DNA of 64,000 bases from Rhizopus arrhizus. Taxonomy: Eukaryota > Mucoromycota > Mucoromycetes > Mucorales > Rhizopodaceae. The position numbers and the translations under genes are program-made. The stretch covers positions 930,001 through 994,000 of the forward strand of contig JAKZZE010000017.1 in assembly GCA_024220505.1 (NCBI GenBank), written 5' to 3'. The notes under the pieces are model-generated. The model was given only the letters and a program-made list of their open reading frames with translations. It was not told where the DNA came from and searched no databases. Positions 46,718 through 57,240 of this stretch are shown one piece after another (the stretch's first letter is position 1; each line of letters opens with the position of its first letter).

Positions 46718-49255
46718 TTACTCTTCTTCTTCTTCTTCTTCTTCCAGACCAGCAAGCTCCTCCTCATAATCGTCCTCATTGCTTTGTTTATGAATCAATG
46801 GCTTGATAAGACGATCAAAATAAGGATGTTCACCTTGAGGATTGGAGCGTTTCACTTGCTCAAAATAGTGAACGTAAACATTACCATCCTTTCGGCCCAA
46901 TGGACTGTTGATTGCATAGTCTGATAAATTGAAGGAGTCAACCAAGGGAATAGCTTGATCACGAACTTGTCTACAAAGATCATTCACGCTCATGCGGACA
47001 AATTCAATTTGCGCAGGAGTAAAATACTCGTATTGCAAAAAGGCGCCAGCATTTTCTTCAATCGTATAAAGGCCGTATAAAAGACAAACTGTTTTTAAGA
47101 CAGTATAAAGGTTACCAGAAAGCTTTCTAACTGCATCAGCAAAACGGTTAAAAAGATAATTAAATGAGTGAAGCTTGGCAGCATAAAGACGTGATTGTGC
47201 TAAGATGATATTCAGTTTGAGTCTTTAAGATGATCTTAGTAACTTACAGCATTGTTCATAAGCATCATCGACATTCAAGCCTCTTTTGAGACACTCTTCA
47301 AATTCAGAACCAGCATTCCTCACAACGTGTGCACAAACAACTTGCCAGCCTTCAGCAATCACCTCAAAGCTCAAGATGTCATCAAGATTTGAAAACTTAC
47401 AACGTCTACCAATAAGGTTATGAAGATTGTTCAAGTACCCAACACCAGGTGATAATTTTTTGCCCTTAAGAGCCTCTCGGTAGCTACTGATGAGATAACG
47501 TCCCAATTGTAGTGTCAAAATAGTATTATCACCTTCCCAAGTACATTGAACAGCAAAGTCTTGGTACATGGAAGCCAGTCCAATATATGCTGAATAACCA
47601 TGACCACCGCAAGCCTGTCTACAAGCTTCGATAGTAGATAAACAATTCCAGGTACAGAAGGCTTTTAGCCCGGCGCTAGTAGAGTGAGTCTCCTTAAGCA
47701 TTTCTATGACTTCATCCAGATCCTTATCGCCTTCTTTCGCACTATCTAATCTTGACATCATATAATTATACATTGCAGTCATCTCGGTGCCAGTGAATAA
47801 CATTGCAAAAGTTTGTGCCAACAAAGGCATTAATCTACGCTGGTGAATGGGATAATCTAATAACTTGGTTTCAACACCATTTGCATTGGAAGAAGCAAAT
47901 TGGCGACGGACTGCGGCATAACGAATAGCAATAGTAAGGGCTTTCTTGGATACATGGCCACTGTCTGCTACCATAGTAACTCTTCCTTGAAGTAAAGCGC
48001 CGTACGTCTTTTACAGGAAATCGTATTAGTTTAGCTGCATTTATTAAGTAATATTATTCTTATCACTTTACCAACTGTTGTAATTTAGGTTCTTTTACAT
48101 CGCCTGTTCTAGATACTTTAGTGTGCTTCTGAAGCATATAGCCTCTGGGAATGCGAACATGTGTAAATTGGATCCAGCCATTATCAATACCATCTCTTCC
48201 CATTTTTTTGCCAATATCACCAATATTAATACCTGGTAACAAGTTGTAAGTCTTTGGATCTCTTAAAGGTACAACAAAGCATTTGGTGCCATATCTTTTT
48301 CCTTTGACAACCAATTGTGCAAACACAGCAGCATGAGTAGCAGAATGAGCCGCACCACCAATCCACCACTACATTCGTAATATAAATTTAAGATAAATTG
48401 AAATAGAAAGCAAGTATCTAATTTACCTTTGTAGCAGTAAGTGTAGGTGTATGAATCACGAATTGATCGGATGCCTCATCAAATGTTGCAGTTGTTTCAA
48501 GGCCAGGGACATTTGATCCATGGCCTAGCTCAGTCATTGCAAAGCATCCAATGAATTTATCCAATGATAATGCGCCTTTTTCAAACCAATAACCCAACTG
48601 ACCAGAGGTAGCATTGCTTTGTAATGCACCGACAAACAAACCATCTACGAAAGAAACGAATTAAAACTTTATGAACCGACATGATCATATACTAACAATG
48701 GACCCCAAATCTAGTCCAGAAGCCTGGATCAATGAGACTAACAATTTCCATACGTTTTTTGAATTGATCAACAGATTCATTTTGTAAATGATGAAGCATA
48801 CTACGAAACTAGAGGGTTTTATAAAACTTTAAGTGATAAATTCTTGAGTACATTTATACATGAGCTTACCTTTTCCATTGTGCGTTCACGTATTTCAAAT
48901 TTTGAAAGGTCGTACACATCATCCATTTTAAAAAGGGGGTCCCTTTCTAGCTCCTGCATGACTTTTTCTTTCAACTAAAAACAATAGAGTCATTTAACTA
49001 TTAAATCTCATTTTTTATACTTACAAGAGTAATATTCTCTCCACCATCTAGTAAATATGTCAAGCTACGGATATCAAAAGCTGCTTTTGCCCTCTCCTCG
49101 TTCATACTAATAACAGGACTAGAAATAATGAATACTATACGTGAATTTAAGCTATTAAATAAGTTCACATAAACATACTCTATAGCATTTCTATATTCTT
49201 GTTCTGGTGAGATATGCTGTTTTACAGCTTCAAGTCTTCTTTGTGAGTTTGACAT
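46718..49255 (-). CDS. Peroxisomal acyl-CoA oxidase
   Basis: Catalyses the first step of peroxisomal beta-oxidation, giving a trans-2-enoyl-CoA and hydrogen peroxide. Starts [19 protein letters not shown] at 49255. About eight exons total roughly 660-680 residues. Family marks: [26 protein letters not shown] (FAD/substrate loop), [105 protein letters not shown]. The active-site Glu is in the EGDNT segment. The C-terminal end is a run of nine glutamates, not an SKL-type PTS1. Some fungal acyl-CoA oxidases are imported without PTS1, so peroxisomal location is inferred. Neighbours are unrelated. Confidence 0.93.
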
Positions 49256-49689
49256 ATCTTTAAACAAAAAAAAAAGAAAAAAAAGTGTGCAAAATAATTA
49301 CTTTATATGTTGAGCGGAATTTGATTCTTTGAACATTTTATTTTTTATGCATTTTTTTCTTAAAAAAGTTCATTTAAAAACATGCAGTTATTGAATCATA
49401 AAAGAAAACGATTTATTAACTTTATAAGGATTGCCTGTTTTCAGCTACTGCTGTTTATTAATAAGATTTGAAAATAGAGAATGAGTAAATGTATGTTATA
49501 GTTCCGTAGTTCTTTCATAAGCACAAATGTTCTATATTTGGCAAATATAAAGGTCTGTGAGATTATGAGTATCACATGAATGTAATATTATGTAAAAGGA
49601 AATAACCTAAAGAAAGAAATTACACCTTTTGCCAAAATGATATCGCAAGAAAAGGAATTAAAGTGTCGCACTTTTAATGAAACAGTGGG
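49256..49689. other. Intergenic stretch upstream of the acyl-CoA oxidase gene
   Basis: AT-rich, no recognised gene. Presumed promoter side of the oxidase on its right flank, followed by the first LINE remnant. Confidence 0.45.
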
Positions 49690-50860
49690 ATGAGCTTTCC
49701 ATGAAAATCTATCATGGCCTATCCTTGGACTCTAATCACAAATTAATTTCAACACCATTCTAAGTTACTACTCCTGTTACTCGACTCTATAGACATCCTC
49801 GACTCACATGATATCTTGACAAACTCAAAAACCCTGATAAACGTAACGTTTACTTGGGCCACTTTCAAGATCCTTCCTCGTCGCCGCTATATTATGACAG
49901 CACACATCCTTCCCAAATTAACCTGCAAACTGCAAGTGCAACCATTCAGAGGTTTAACATCGAACTTTGTCAGGCATTATACACTTCATTAGATGAGAGC
50001 TGCCGCCAATTCACAAGACCTAAGGATCCTATGCATGGTCTTTGGATTAAAGAAATGCAAGCCACACTTGATCATTGAGAACTTTTCTACAGAAAGTGGC
50101 GTAAAGCACATGGCCTCAATAAACTTCACTACTGATTACAACAACAGGAAGCGCGAGCTGCCGCACGTCGATTAATTACCCAACAATGTCGAGTAACTTA
50201 GAGTACCTTCTGTAAGCAAATGGCATCTAGAGAATGCAATAACGCATATCCAAGATCAGCCATATTCACAAAAATCGAACGCTGAAGCCAGCTTTCTCCT
50301 CTCCCGAAGACCCACAATAAGCATCTAATACTGTGGCAACTCACTTGGAGGCTATATTCTCGGGTGATCATATTAGGGAAGTTCAATCTTACGACATTAA
50401 TATACTTGCTTTACCTTTTACATTAGACTGTCACATCGCTACTGACGGCATAGCTTCTGCTATTCGTTCCTTGTCTACCAAGAAGGCTCCTGGTGTAGAC
50501 CATTCGCGTATTGAAATGTTATAATGTATACAGCACTCACTGATACCGATTCTTCTCCTTCTATTCCGAATATGTTGGTCCTAGTCTTATGTTCCATAGC
50601 CTTGACATATTGCTGAAGTCGTTTCCATATACAAGAAAGGTTCAACATCTTATCCAGGTGATTGCCGCTTCATTATTCCGGCCACTGTTTTTAGAAAAAT
50701 CCTGAGACGTTGTATTCAAAATACTTTACAAACCGAAGGATAGCCAATGAATATCACACAAGGAGATTTCTGTGAGTCCCATGGTGCTCTGGACCAGGTA
50801 TTCTGCCTCTCTGAGATATGCCAGACCTCATGTTCACAATACCGTATCACTCCGGTCTTA
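49690..50860 (+). mobile_element. Decayed LINE fragment 1 (end of endonuclease and N-terminal RT)
   Basis: Several frames in sequence show LINE ORF2 parts: an SDHKL-like endonuclease end (LSLDSNHKLIS, about 49724), a helical linker (50400-50520 region) ending STKKAPGVDHSRIEML, and RT pieces (SYPGDYRFIIPATVFRKILRR, SHGALDQVFCLSEICQT). Numerous stops and frame changes show it is dead. It ends near the string RITPVL (about 50858), before the palm/YADD motif. It is a separate copy from the LINE at 52.4 kb, which has its own target-site duplication. Confidence 0.75.
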
Positions 50861-50949
50861 GGTCACCCAAACTTTTTATTTGAACAGTGCCTGTTTATAT
50901 CACATACAGTGCGGAAATTGTATTCTACAACAAATATACCATCTTAGAA

Positions 50950-50985
50950 TCTATATAAAGAGCTATACACCTTATATAAAATCAG
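50950..50985 (+). promoter_or_regulatory. Two TATA-like boxes before the plus-strand small gene
   Basis: CTATATAAAG at 50951 and TTATATAAAA at 50972 lie about 90-115 bp before the ATG at 51068, consistent with a short leader. Confidence 0.35.
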
Positions 50986-51067
50986 TCATTTTATTTAAGC
51001 ATTATTACATCTGAATAAATACAGTTCTAAAAAAAAGCGTCATCTTCAAATTCCAACACTGTTGAAC

Positions 51068-51310
51068 ATGCTTGATATCACATTAAAAGCTATCAAATAT
51101 GAGCATAACACTAGACCTAGGTGTTTTATTTTTTGCCATCCCGCGAAAAATACTGAAGAAAATGTTAAAAAATATATGGAAGAAATAAAAAAGTTAGATG
51201 ATGCAGAAATCTGTTATAACATAGATCCAAAACAGCCAGTTATTGTAACTAAAGAAAGGATTCGTAAACTGCCTAATTCCTACCATTTATATCCAGCCAT
51301 ATTGGACTAA
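51068..51310 (+). CDS. Small protein of unknown family, paralogue A
   Basis: 80 residues from ATG 51068, no intron, no signal peptide or membrane helix. It starts MLDITLK. The body is CFIFCHPAKNTEENVKKYMEE then EICYNIDP and ends LYPAILD. It aligns by eye with the C-terminal half of the minus-strand protein at 51953-52336 (shared ENV-x-KY, EICYN and Y-x6-LD) and both start ML(D)ITLK. Polyadenylation-type AATAAA signals follow (51517, 51543). Function unknown. It lies between two LINE copies. Confidence 0.5.
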   Translation: MLDITLKAIKYEHNTRPRCFIFCHPAKNTEENVKKYMEEIKKLDDAEICYNIDPKQPVIVTKERIRKLPNSYHLYPAILD

Positions 51311-51952
51311 ATACCACTAAAATGGTGTACCACTTGACGAAGAAAGTTTGGGCCTGAACTAAGTCCATATCCTCAATATTTTTGATAACTCAATGAAATT
51401 GAAAACTCAACAAAATTCACAATTCGAAAAATCTAAAAACAAACAAAAACATATAAATATCAACAATTTATCAAGCATTACCATTATTTATTATCTTACC
51501 TTACCTAAATAAACCTCTTTTGAGACAAAGTAATTTTATTTTATAAATAAAAAGAACTAATAAACCCTTGAATCATATTCTTCATTGCAATCTCTTTTTT
51601 ATTTTATTTTTCAACTTTTTATTTTACTTTTATTCAATTCAGACTGATCTACTTAACAAGATCTGGTGGTCATTCTACCATGGTAAATTTCATCCATCAC
51701 AAAAAGATTTCTTTTTCTAGCCCCATGATTTTTATCTTCTATGGCATTTAAAAATTTTAACTTGTTGCTCGAACACCAACGAGTAAATGCAAGTGAAGTT
51801 TTGTTAATAAGCACCGTTGAATTTTCCTTCACCAGTTCAAAGATATCCTTTATACTAGTTAATTTTTTTGATATATTTCTGGATTGCCAAAGTCATCCAG
51901 AGAATAAACATTGTTTACAAACTAGATTACTTGACATTCTGTCACTTAGTTA

Positions 51953-52336
51953 AAAAGTTTTAGTTTTGCGTAAACCACGCTTAGTCTCTTTTTTAAGCTT
52001 ACCAAGTTCAGATTTCTTGCGCTTAAAACTTGTTTCTTTTTTTTCGTCAACTACATCCAAATACTTACGGTAGGTAAGTGTATTTCCTAACATACGTTGT
52101 TTCATTATAAGGACGAGTTCATATTCGTTGGTATTATAGCAAATTTCATAGTTTCGAGATTCAAGTATATTTCTGTATTTGGTGACGTTTTCAAGTGTAT
52201 ATTCTACGTAATAAAACATACATATAGCTTGGTTTTTACAATATTCATAGGAACAACTAATAAATAAAAAAGACGAGAAGAGGTCTTCCAAAGACGAGAG
52301 TAATGAAGGCAAGCGGTGTTTCAACGTGATCAACAT
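51953..52336 (-). CDS. Small protein of unknown family, paralogue B
   Basis: From ATG 52336, 127 residues. It starts MLITLKHRLP, has an Ser/Leu/Phe-rich middle, then the block CMFYYVEYTLENVTKYRNIL, EICYNTNEYELVLIMKQRM and TYRKYLDVVDEKK, and a very basic tail (KRKKSELGKLKKETKRGLRK) that could enter the nucleus or bind nucleic acid. It is the divergent paralogue of 51068-51310 (about 30 percent identical by eye over 60 residues). The two genes point tail to tail with 640 bp between. A LINE has inserted 42 bp upstream of this ATG, so the promoter is probably cut off. The Ser/Leu-rich middle could be a retained intron. Confidence 0.5.
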
Positions 52337-52362
52337 ACAGTTTTTTTTTGTATAAAGATAAG

Positions 52363-54172
52363 ACAAATGGAAGGCTATCCAATACCATGCACCTTTCCTT
52401 AAAGTTACTTGCCTATGCGGATGATGTATGTATCCTGTTGCATTCCACAGATGATTACTGTCGCCTACGCATCATTTAGACCGCTATGGGTCTGTATCTA
52501 ATGCTAAGGTTAATATCCACAAGACTAAAGCATTTTCTTTGGACGGACGCTCCTACCCAGAGTGAATTGCTTTTCTAGCAGCACAAGGTATTTCCAAATG
52601 GCACGATCATTCGTCACCTAGTCCACTTCGATATCTTGGCTTTCTCTTGATTCAGTCTTTTCATCAACGTCGTTATCTAGAACAACAGTTGTTACAGTAA
52701 AATCTCAATGTGCTATCTACTCTCAACGTAGACTTTCTATTAAAGGACGCGTTACCATAATGAATGCATTAATACTTTCTAAACTGTGGTATGTTCTGCG
52801 GATGGTTCATTTGCCGACAACCTTCTTTCGACGGTTCAATTCTGTGATTTATCAGTTTGTCTGGCATAACTGCAAACCTAAGATCAAGTACACGCAGTTG
52901 TGTTTAGATCCAAAGCTAGGTGAGTTAGGTCTTTTGGATCCACAAATTCAACGACACAACCTACAGATACGCTGGCTATGTCAATTCCTAGAAGACAGCC
53001 ACCCTCAGTCTTGTAGTCAACCTATATTGCTAGATCACATACGTCGTTTCCATTTAGGAAATACTGGAATAAGACTGGCTCTCTTTTTCCCTCTTTTGCG
53101 ATTACATCCTGCTGTCCACTCCAATAACTTTATGCAAAACATATATGAGGCGGTTGATTCTTTCGGATATGCAGGTACACAACAGACAAAGTGTACTCCT
53201 GCCACACTTCTCCGCTTGCCCCTATCTGCTATATTCGCTATGATTCCTACTGATTATTGGATCACTCGATCACGACACAAAAAACTCAAGGTGTCTCAAT
53301 TTTTTATGTATGATCACCACTTTGGATGTATACGACCTTTGTTGTCATCTGACCAGCCTTCCTCTCTTCATCTGGTTTCCAATTTAAGCCGAGATATCCA
53401 TAATCGTACCATCAAGCTAAATCAGCTTATCTGGCCTCATATATTGAATCAAAATCAACCATTGGATGAAGTAAATGATTCAGCGTTCATCGATGCCTTC
53501 TGTTCACAGCCCCAATGGATCAATTACAAACCTAAACCATTTCGGTTGTCTCTCATACAGCGTTTTCTACCATCATCGGCAATGTCACAAATACCAACTT
53601 CCAAGTGGTCACTTTTTTGGAAAATGCCTGTTTCGCCTGAAAGCCGGTCTTTATGGTATCGTCTATTCCATCGTAAACTCTATAGCCAATCACTTCTTTC
53701 AAGATTTGATAATGGTTTGACCTCTTTACAATGTAAATTTTGTTCTGCTAATACTGAAGACTTACAACACCTCTTCATGCGCTGTCCCAGGAAATGGAGA
53801 GTATGGCTGGATGCTTTCGACTTCTTTAGTCCACACCTCACTTTCACTCGAGATGATGTATGCTCAATCCTCTGATCTTTTCAGCGGTTTTCTTTTGTTG
53901 ACAACATTATCCTCTGGACTTTCAGCTGCTGTGTGCTTTCCATTGTCTGGCGTGCCCATTGAAGATTTGTTATTGACCGCTTTCCTTTTACCAATAAACA
54001 GTTGATCATTCGTGCTATGTCGCAGTTTGCCACCCTCAAAAGAGGCAGACTCGACCTTGATTAGCATGTTTCATCGCTTAAACTCTGTTTCTCTTGGTTC
54101 ACATCGTTCAGACGTGTGACTCCTATTATATTTTATAAATAAAAATAAAAGAAAAAAACAAATGGAAGGCTA
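52363..54172 (+). mobile_element. 5'-truncated LINE with 15-bp target-site duplication
   Basis: The string ACAAATGGAAGGCTA occurs at 52363-52377 and again at 54158-54172, bracketing the element; this is a target-site duplication. The body starts inside the RT domain just before the YADD motif (LKLLAYADDVCILLHSTDD, about 52395). It continues to a zinc-knuckle RT-associated (zf-RVT) region with CKFC ... LQHLFMRCPRKW near 53735-53800. It ends with TATTATATTTTATAAATA and an A-rich tail at about 54125-54157. The frame is broken by stops, but 52760-53875 stays open. The truncated RT cannot be functional. Confidence 0.85.
52760..53875 (+). pseudogene. LINE ORF2 C-terminal part (371 codons open)
   Basis: Longest open frame of the truncated LINE. 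It starts after the RT palm and includes thumb/connection-like MNALILSKLWYVLRMVHLP, IYQFVWHNCKPKIKY, and the C-terminal reverse-transcriptase zinc-binding domain (WSLFWKMPVSPESRSLWYRLFHRK; CKFCSANTEDLQHLFMRCPRKWRVWLDAF). It is a shadow of a full element, not an independent gene. Confidence 0.75.
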
Positions 54173-54211
54173 CTAATTTTTTTTTAATAATTTATCCCAA
54201 AAATTATTCCA

Positions 54212-54600
54212 CAGGTGTACAAAAACTTTCTGAGACCCAATTGGCCTCTTTTTTTAGGCCCTTTTGATCGTTTTGGTAAAATGTTATTTAAATCTAAATG
54301 GGGATTCTGTTTTGACATTTTTCACACTGATTAACTGAACGTTGAATAATGCTTTGAAGGTGAACAATTGGCACTGCTTTACTGGCTTCAATTATTCTAA
54401 TAGTCAGGGTCTCTACGTCACTAAGTTTACCCCGCTTCACTTTTGCCTTAATGATGGCCCAAAATTGTTCGATTGGATTTAGTTCGGGCGAGTAAGGAGG
54501 AAGATACACTGGAGTGTAGCCTCGTTTCATGATTATGAGGTCAATCATTTCAGGAACATGGATTGGCGCACTGTCCATAATGATAAAATACCCTTTCATT
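54212..54600 (-). mobile_element. Tc1/mariner 3' half with terminal inverted repeat (left copy)
   Basis: On the minus strand, the DDE_3 part of a transposase: KGYFIIMDSAPIHVPEMIDL, RGYTPVYLPPYSPELNPIEQF (catalytic D and E motifs), then KRGKLSDVETLTIRIIEASKAVP and a C-terminal ending CEKCQNRIPI. Beyond the stop lies a probable terminal end (CAGGTGTACAAAAACTTTCTGAG on the plus strand at 54212). The 5' half of the gene is missing; sequence upstream of KGYF (up to 54737) is open but unrelated. Confidence 0.85.
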
Positions 54601-54749
54601 TCTGGGGAAATTAATGGATAGCTCTGTTCGTGATTTTTGAAGTGACTTTCTTCAGTAGAAGCGTATCTGCTGCTTGGATAAATTGTCTCTTTATTGACTA
54701 TTACACAAAGTCCATATATATCAGAATCAACAATCATATGCTATATACT

Positions 54750-55261
54750 ATTTACTTTTATTAATACAGTTAGCGAGTATATGGTGATGTCTTCCTCGTT
54801 ATATTATTTAAACATTAGAATAGCAGATATATATCTATAGCATAGATCAATACGTAGAGAAATTGAATAAAAAACAATCATAAAAATGTATTTATTGGTT
54901 ATATTGAAGTATGAAACAGTTATTCGCTTATACTTTGCTCTTAAATGTCTTTATTAAAAAAAAAAGGAATAAATTCACATGCTTATTTTATTTTATTTTT
55001 TTTAAAATACAATATAATTGTCAGTGATAATATTATTTACTCAAGAAGATACTGGGGAAGGGGTGGGACCTTGTTATTATTATTGGTTGGAGGGATCCAT
55101 GTCGACCGTCGTTCCATGATTGTATCGTTGGGTTTTTTGGATCCATGGTTTTTTTGATTGTTAATGTTTATTAAACTCAAAGCGGATCTCTATATATTTA
55201 TAAGTACTTTTCTTTATACATATTAATTCATCTTACTCTAAAGGTTTGTAACAAATTCAAT
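54750..55261. other. AT-rich gap between the Tc1 half and the decayed gene
   Basis: No gene, repeat or RNA was recognised. Confidence 0.4.
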
Positions 55262-56340
55262 GCATGTCGAAAATTGGAAATATCAATTCCATTTTTCACC
55301 AAGGAGCACCTTCCTTCTTCAGTTCCAACGTACAAACCATTTGCTACGAGTACAATATTGCTTTCGGGCCTATCATTATAAAATTAGGGTTATTTGGATG
55401 TATGATTTTATTTTCATTTTATATACCAGTAAATTGTAGGCATGGGACCATCGCGTCTTCTTTATTAATGCCCTCGAACACCAATCGATCAATCACGCAT
55501 TTGTTTTCAATAAAAAGTTTGGTACGATCTGAAGTGATTTTACCGATTGATGCATCTGCTCTGGCCATCTCCACGTTTGTGGTGTCTACCTCTTTTAGGT
55601 TTTTTCTAGCACTAAACCGGTCATACACTGCTCGAACGTCAACTTTGAATCCTCTGGATTCCGAAACATCCGACGAATCCCCAACACTTTCGCCCCTATA
55701 TTGTACAGTTTATTTTAATAACAATAAAACTACTAAAAAAGATTTTACTTTTATAAGGATGCCCTTACCATTTGAGCCTGATTTTTTCCTCATCTCGCAT
55801 CGTACTTTCGAGTATGGGCCCCCACACCTTCACAGCGAAATCACCTTCGGTGATATCTAAATCTTTACGAAATACTTTCTTTTTGAATTGGAGAATCTTG
55901 AGGCTATTTATTATATTAGTATAACTATTGGTTAGTTGACGACATGCAATCGCACTTACTATTCGGAATAGACGTCGTAGATCGTAGATTCAAAGCCTTT
56001 TGCTGAGCTTTCTTTTTTATTGGCGTAGGCTCTTGTGGAACTGAGATCGATCTTTGCTTTCTTTATAAAAGCAGGTATTAGGTACTTTTGCAATAACGTC
56101 AAATATTATGTGTTCGCCTAATATTACCTTTTCAATGTCACTGACATCAACAATGTCTTCAAAGATGTCAATGGATATGAGGGAGGGGGGATATGTCTCT
56201 TGTAAAATATTAAACGCATTACTTCCCAATAGGTCTTTGTGGGGGAGTTCTTGTTGGAGAGATCGAGTATGCCATTTGCCTCAAGGCTAAGTATAAAATA
56301 CATTTTAGTACTGGCTACATACATAATATACATCATAGTA
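55262..56340 (-). pseudogene. Decayed multi-exon gene of unknown (possibly Mucorales-restricted) family
   Basis: Minus-strand exons with kept GT..AG junctions read DIFEDIVDVSDIEKVILGE (about 56190-56110), then a block with a stop (near 56020), IYDVYSE (about 55985), LKILQFKKKVFRKDLDITEG (about 55905-55850), then VKVWGPILESTMRDEEKIR. After an intron (about 55769-55698) come SVGDSSDVSESRGFKVDVR, VYDRFSARKNLKEVDTTNVE and ASIGKITSDRTKLFIENKCV. The 3' exon has two in-frame stops. A 267-nt ORF upstream (56808-57074) may be its first exon. The repeated spacing of 60-90 nt introns and the protein-like parts argue for a once-real gene. The family is not recognised; a lineage-specific family is inference. 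Confidence 0.5.
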
Positions 56341-56807
56341 TTTACGCGACGATATTTTTATCATTATCATTAAGAGTCTTACAGTTATCATAGGTTTTTA
56401 AGCAAGCTCTTTTGATAGTGGTTGTCATGTTTTGACATGTCAATAAGATACAGTATTATCATTCTGAACCAAATCTTTACAAATGAGTTTGAATAAGACT
56501 AGTTCCTGATAATTATCACTGCCCTAAACAGCCAAGTTTCACTTTCATCTCAACAGTTGATTATTAACATCAGTTTATAAAATACTCTTAATGTCAAATC
56601 ATATCGGTCGTAACTACCTTTTGTCATCTAATCTCAGGTCTTGCTTAACTAATATAAATAGCCTTGAAATCTTTCTTTAATAAAAGTATTGGACTTTAGA
56701 ACTATTGTTCGGTCTCGTTAATTCTTCTTTATCCTATTTTTAATACTTAAAACACTTCGGTGGTGGCTATAGATAAAGGACAATTTGGGATTATAACATC
56801 ATCATCC

Positions 56808-57074
56808 TCAACAAACTACTAGGTTATTAGTTGAAAGTTTACTTGTCTCTTTTGTGTTTGAACTATATCGTTTTAGCAAAATCAAAAGCCTTAGTTTGGT
56901 GTCTGCCTTGGTTGCGGAGGGTCTGAGCTTCTTTATATTCTCTTTTAGCAACTCAGTTGATGTATTTAATAAAGTCGATTGAATCTCATCGACCGATTGG
57001 CTGACTTGGTCGTTTACGTCGACATTAGCATCATCTTCTTCTATCGAGCGACTTCGTTTTCTTGTTTTAGCCAT
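56808..57074 (-). CDS. Hypothetical basic/acidic protein, possible 5' exon of the decayed gene
   Basis: From ATG 57074, 88 codons. It starts with a basic patch (KTRKRSRS), then acidic (EEDDANVDVND) and a helical, lysine-rich part (LKENIKKLRPSATKADTKLR, LLILLKRYSSN). A palindrome lies about 107 bp upstream. It is on the same strand and 470 bp upstream of the decayed gene and may belong to it through introns that cannot be defined. No family was recognised. Confidence 0.4.
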   Translation of the reverse strand: MAKTRKRSRSIEEDDANVDVNDQVSQSVDEIQSTLLNTSTELLKENIKKLRPSATKADTKLRLLILLKRYSSNTKETSKLSTNNLVVC

Positions 57075-57180
57075 AATGAACACCTTAAATAAGTAATAAA
57101 AAAAATAAAGAAAAAAGACAAAGAAAAAAAAAAGAAGAACAATAGCATGAATGCAAGCGTGACTACGAGTCTAGTATTTT

Positions 57181-57240
57181 ACCTGATTTACACGCTTAAA
57201 AAATATTACACGAGTGATATTTTAAGTGTGTAATCCAGGT
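57181..57240. repeat. 60-bp imperfect palindrome
   Basis: The left end ACCTGATTTACACGCTTAAA and the reverse complement of the right end, ACCTGGATTACACACTTAAA, match with few differences. They are followed inward by A/T-rich stem bases and a small central loop. It would fold as a long hairpin. It lies upstream of the hypothetical gene at 57074 and could be a solo element end, an MITE or a regulatory palindrome. Confidence 0.55.

Noticed and set aside
49690..54172. One LINE split by an insertion
   Set aside because: The right LINE part has its own 15-bp target-site duplication, so the left and right parts are separate copies and the region between is not an insertion into the LINE.
55264..55860. 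A 198-codon open frame on the plus strand
   Set aside because: It lies antisense to a decayed multi-exon minus-strand gene whose blocks are more protein-like and whose splice junctions are preserved; the plus frame has low-complexity, hydrophobic composition without a family.
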